DNA from: Protonemura montana
Taxonomy: Eukaryota; Arthropoda; Insecta; Plecoptera; Nemouridae
Direction of reading: 5' to 3'
Assembly: GCA_947568835.1 (NCBI GenBank)
Contig: OX387606.1
Span: forward strand, 5,952,001-6,016,000
DNA: 64,000 bases
This document shows, one piece after another, positions 61,825-64,000 of this stretch. Below the pieces are notes generated by a model. It was not told the origin of the DNA and did no database searches. It saw only the letters and a list, made by a program, of their open reading frames with translations. Positions within the stretch are counted from its first letter, which is position 1. Each line of letters opens with the position of its first letter. Made by a program: the position numbers and the translations under genes.

Positions 61825-62785
61825 ATGAATTTCCTGAAAACAAATATTATATCCTCGCAAAGGGACTTTCATCCTTAAATCGAACGTATTAATCAAGCTA
61901 CAATGGCGGCGATCAAAAGAGAAGACGAAATCGTCTTCCGCGGCATGAAATTGAAATGTTGTAAATGTTTTCAGAGTTTTTGCATGTCATCCTGAGGAAT
62001 GTCTGGCTATGTATGTAGCCAATTTATTTCCTCCAGCTATAAAACAATCTAATGCTACGATTTGCTTGTCATTGGATAAACAAATGCTAAATGCTAGGTA
62101 CTTGCACTGTAATTTACTTCTCTCGTTTATTTTTTGTTCTAATAAAGCATGGTGTTTAGTTTAATTTAGTTTGATTTCGTTTTTTTTTTTGTTTTACTTA
62201 ACTAGAAAACGAAAGCAACGCTTGCAACCAAAAAAAAAAATGCAAATTGATTATGCAAACATTTTTGTGCTCGCAGCCAAGCTTGGAGTGAATTATTCAG
62301 CAAAGCACGTTATTCTTCTGTCCGATATTGTTTTAATTAGCAATCAACAGAGCACGCTCTTGTAGAGATTCCACGTTGGTTAACGATATTTTCACGTGAA
62401 GCCCTCAGCTTCCAACGCACCTCCGAGCTGGGAAACGCTCTCCTGCGTTCTGCCTGCTAGTTACCTCAAATATAAGTTCTCTTAGGGCGAAAAATAAAAG
62501 AAAAAAAGTCGCTCAAAAACATCCAACAAGACCAGACTCACCTCTAGAAAAGTGTTTGTCTGGGGTTATGGTTTAATACAGAAGTATAAGTAGCCTGATT
62601 TATTTGTCAAAGTGAGTATGTACGTAGTGGTCTTGAGCGTGACCTCGGTCTCTCATTGGTTCACCGATGACCTTGGTTCGCCCAGCTTTTGCACATACGC
62701 ATGTAAGTGCTTGCAAGGCCTTGGCTTGCACGACTTTTACCCCGGTCTGTTGTGGCGATTACTAACACGCTTACTTGTGCTCCAG
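60849..62785 (+). other. Glut1: Glut1 intron before core exon
   Basis: This is a phase-0 intron of about 1.9 kb. Open frames at 60849-61098 and 62612-62785 are read-through of the flanking exons. It contains a compound microsatellite: (ATT)n, then (AT)n at 61774-61800, then (GT)n at 61801-61824. No further exon with good signals and compatible phase was seen. Confidence 0.6.
61774..61824 (+). repeat. Compound (AT)n(GT)n microsatellite
   Basis: About 13 AT units run directly into 12 GT units, inside the Glut1 intron. Confidence 0.9.
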
Positions 62786-62881
62786 GGGTTGACGTTCTTC
62801 CTGTCATACACGATTCTGGCGGCGGTGCTAGGAATGCTCCAGTTCGGATACAACACTGGAGTCATCAACGCGCCGGAAATA
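62786..62881 (+). CDS. Glut1: Glut1 core exon 1: first transmembrane segment of glucose transporter
   Basis: This exon encodes the start of a facilitative glucose transporter, a 12-helix Major Facilitator Superfamily protein of the plasma membrane that moves hexose down its gradient. The 32 codons run from GLTFFLSYT to INAPEI. They contain membrane segment 1 and the motif QFGYNTGVINAP, diagnostic of GLUT class 1 proteins (vertebrate GLUT1 to 4 and insect Glut1). The acceptor is a pyrimidine stretch ending ctccag at 62785 and the donor is GTAAGT at 62882; both boundaries are phase 0. The upstream phase-0 donors at 54281 and 60848 can both join here, so this is the first exon common to the predicted isoforms. 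The open frame continues upstream into the intron (from about 62612), but that part has no coding character. The last codon, ATA (Ile), sits directly before the donor. Confidence 0.93.
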
Positions 62882-63228
62882 GTAAGTAACACTTTTGACC
62901 TACCCATGTCATTTTTCCTCGTGCTCAGCTGCATTGAAGTCTCGGGTGATAAGGTTTAGTGACTCGAGTGACAAAAGAAATGTAAAATTGGATGAAGTAA
63001 ACTTCATAAATAGTATAATTGCATGTAAATATGACGTGAAACTAAAGTTTTTAAGCAAAGGTCCTTTTATAATAGCGTTAAAAAATGTTCGCTTGAATCA
63101 TTATACTGCAATTAATTAATGAATCAGTCATACTCTTAGTCATGAGCTCCTATAAAAAATTCCCTCTCACTTTATTACACCATCAGCATTCGGCAAAGCC
63201 ATAATGTTGTATAACCCTTGTGTTACAG
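62882..63228 (+). other. Glut1: Glut1 intron between core exons 1 and 2
   Basis: This is a 347-nt phase-0 GT-AG intron, from GTAAGT to ttgtgttacag. It is AT-rich with no internal feature seen. Confidence 0.85.
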
Positions 63229-63389
63229 AACATAGAAAACTTCATGAAAGACGTGTACAAAGACCGATACGGCGAAGACATCCTAGAAGAGCACGTGAAA
63301 CTGCTCTATTCTTTAGCGGTCTCCATCTTTGCCATTGGAGGCATGTTAGGGGGCTTCAGCGGGGGCATAATAGCTAATAGATTCGGCAG
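63229..63389 (+). CDS. Glut1: Glut1 core exon 2: extracellular loop 1 and membrane segment 2
   Basis: The exon starts after ttgtgttacag and reads NIENFMKDVYKDRYGED, the charged first extracellular loop. It continues with LLYSLAVSIFAIGGMLGG, membrane segment 2, and then GGIIANRFGR, the start of the conserved cytosolic loop between segments 2 and 3. It is 161 nt long, enters in phase 0 and leaves in phase 2: the final Arg codon is AG plus G from the next exon. The donor is GTAAGC at 63390. No N-x-S/T glycosylation sequon is visible in loop 1, whereas human GLUT1 carries its glycan in this loop. The assignment to GLUT class 1 is firm. Confidence 0.93.
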
Positions 63390-63532
63390 GTAAGCGCTGC
63401 ACGAGATACGCTCGTTTGTTGCGTTACCTCGGCTGGGACACCAGATAACTGCGCGATCGAGAGTAGCTCTCCCACTTTATCATTGATACCATACACCATT
63501 TATAATGATCCGATCGGCTTTCTCGTTTTCAG

Positions 63533-63657
63533 GAAGGGTGGCTTACTTCTTAACAACGTTCTTGGTATAGTCGGAGCCTGTCTAATGGGCTTCACGAAGA
63601 TAGCTTATTCGTACGAAGTTCTTCTCGTAGGAAGATTCATTATAGGCGTAAATTGTG
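63533..63657 (+). CDS. Glut1: Glut1 core exon 3: membrane segments 3 and 4
   Basis: The exon starts after tttctcgttttcag. Its first G completes the split Arg codon, giving RFGRKGG, the R-x-G-R-K/R signature loop of sugar transporters that follows membrane segment 2. It then encodes LLLNNVLGIVGACLMGF (segment 3) and EVLLVGRFIIGVNCG (segment 4, with the conserved GRFIIG). It is 125 nt long, enters in phase 2 and leaves in phase 1, since the Gly codon is split G|GT. The donor is GTAAGT at 63658. The preceding intron is only 143 nt, in contrast with the multi-kilobase introns upstream. Confidence 0.93.
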
Positions 63658-63888
63658 GTAAGTTTTGACGTTAAAGAGCCTTTCAATTTTTTCCGATAGA
63701 CAAATAAATAGTTTATTTAGAGGCAGTTTTTTCACATTTCCAAATCATCTACCTCGGTGCAGTCACGTGACATGTTATTTTCACCCTAATCGTCTCTCGT
63801 ACGTTTTAACGATTGAGATGCCCCCGTCGCTCAATAACAAGCCTAGCAACGTGCAATGTTTTCAACTTCGACGCTCTGTGTTAATTAG

Positions 63889-64000
63889 GTCTGAACACGT
63901 CACTGGTCCCCATGTACATCTCCGAAATCGCGCCGCTCAACTTGCGAGGTGGTCTGGGTACGGTTAACCAGTTGGCGGTCACCGTCGGCTTGCTGCTCTC
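63889..64000 (+). CDS. Glut1: Glut1 core exon 4 (cut by window edge): loop 4-5 and segment 5
   Basis: This partial exon starts after ctgtgttaattag. GT completes the split Gly codon, and the frame then reads [20 protein letters not shown], with the conserved E-x6-R motif of the cytosolic face ([10 protein letters not shown]). It continues with [15 protein letters not shown], the start of membrane segment 5, whose VNQL Gln is part of the conserved sugar-binding region of the family. The exon runs to the last base of the window with no stop. The remaining helices, about two thirds of the transporter, lie beyond the right edge. Confidence 0.92.

Noticed and set aside
62612-62785. Upstream continuation of the core Glut1 frame (MSMYVVVLS...)
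   Set aside because: It is intron read-through before a clear acceptor at 62785, with no coding character. A start here would put an unrelated hydrophobic stretch before membrane segment 1.

Overview
The window is arthropod, almost certainly insect, nuclear DNA: AT-rich, mostly non-coding, with spliced genes, GT-AG introns, many simple repeats, long poly-C and poly-G tracts and degenerate repeat copies. The order cannot be told from the sequence. The one gene recognised with certainty is on the + strand and runs off the right edge. It encodes a facilitative glucose transporter of the SLC2A/GLUT class 1 type (insect Glut1), identified from its transmembrane exons at 62786-64000.

Layout. Four exons shared by all predicted transcripts (62786-62881, 63229-63389, 63533-63657 and 63889-end) encode membrane segments 1 to about 5, with the class signatures YNTGVINAP, NRFGRKGG, GRFIIG and [10 protein letters not shown]. 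Splice phases agree at every junction. Upstream I infer at least two alternative N-termini, both joining the core exon in phase 0. (a) A short form: a leader exon at 54095-54281 whose first and only ATG opens MANQTNQ. It may be fed by a non-coding first exon at about 47650-47896. (b) A long form: 56169-56485, then a 27-nt microexon at 58391-58417, then a coiled-coil exon at 60545-60848. Together these add 216 residues of acidic, coiled-coil cytosolic sequence before membrane segment 1. Every intron in (b) before the core is phase 2, so the microexon can be included or skipped without a frameshift.

The left 47 kb holds no protein gene that I can recognise. It contains one well-formed 54-nt exon candidate (16523-16576), a few weaker first-exon candidates (41668-41861; 36405-36452 in the findings) and scattered CpG-rich patches that could be alternative promoters or enhancers. 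It also holds repeats: a 76-bp repeat also present in inverted orientation at 50.4 kb, a GGTGGAGGTGCC family, a retroelement-like tail, microsatellites and G-quadruplex-type runs. The layout suggests a large 5' regulatory and alternative-promoter domain of Glut1, though other genes or non-coding RNAs cannot be excluded.

All gene models here come from reading splice signals, phase and protein family resemblance by eye. No transcript or database evidence was available.
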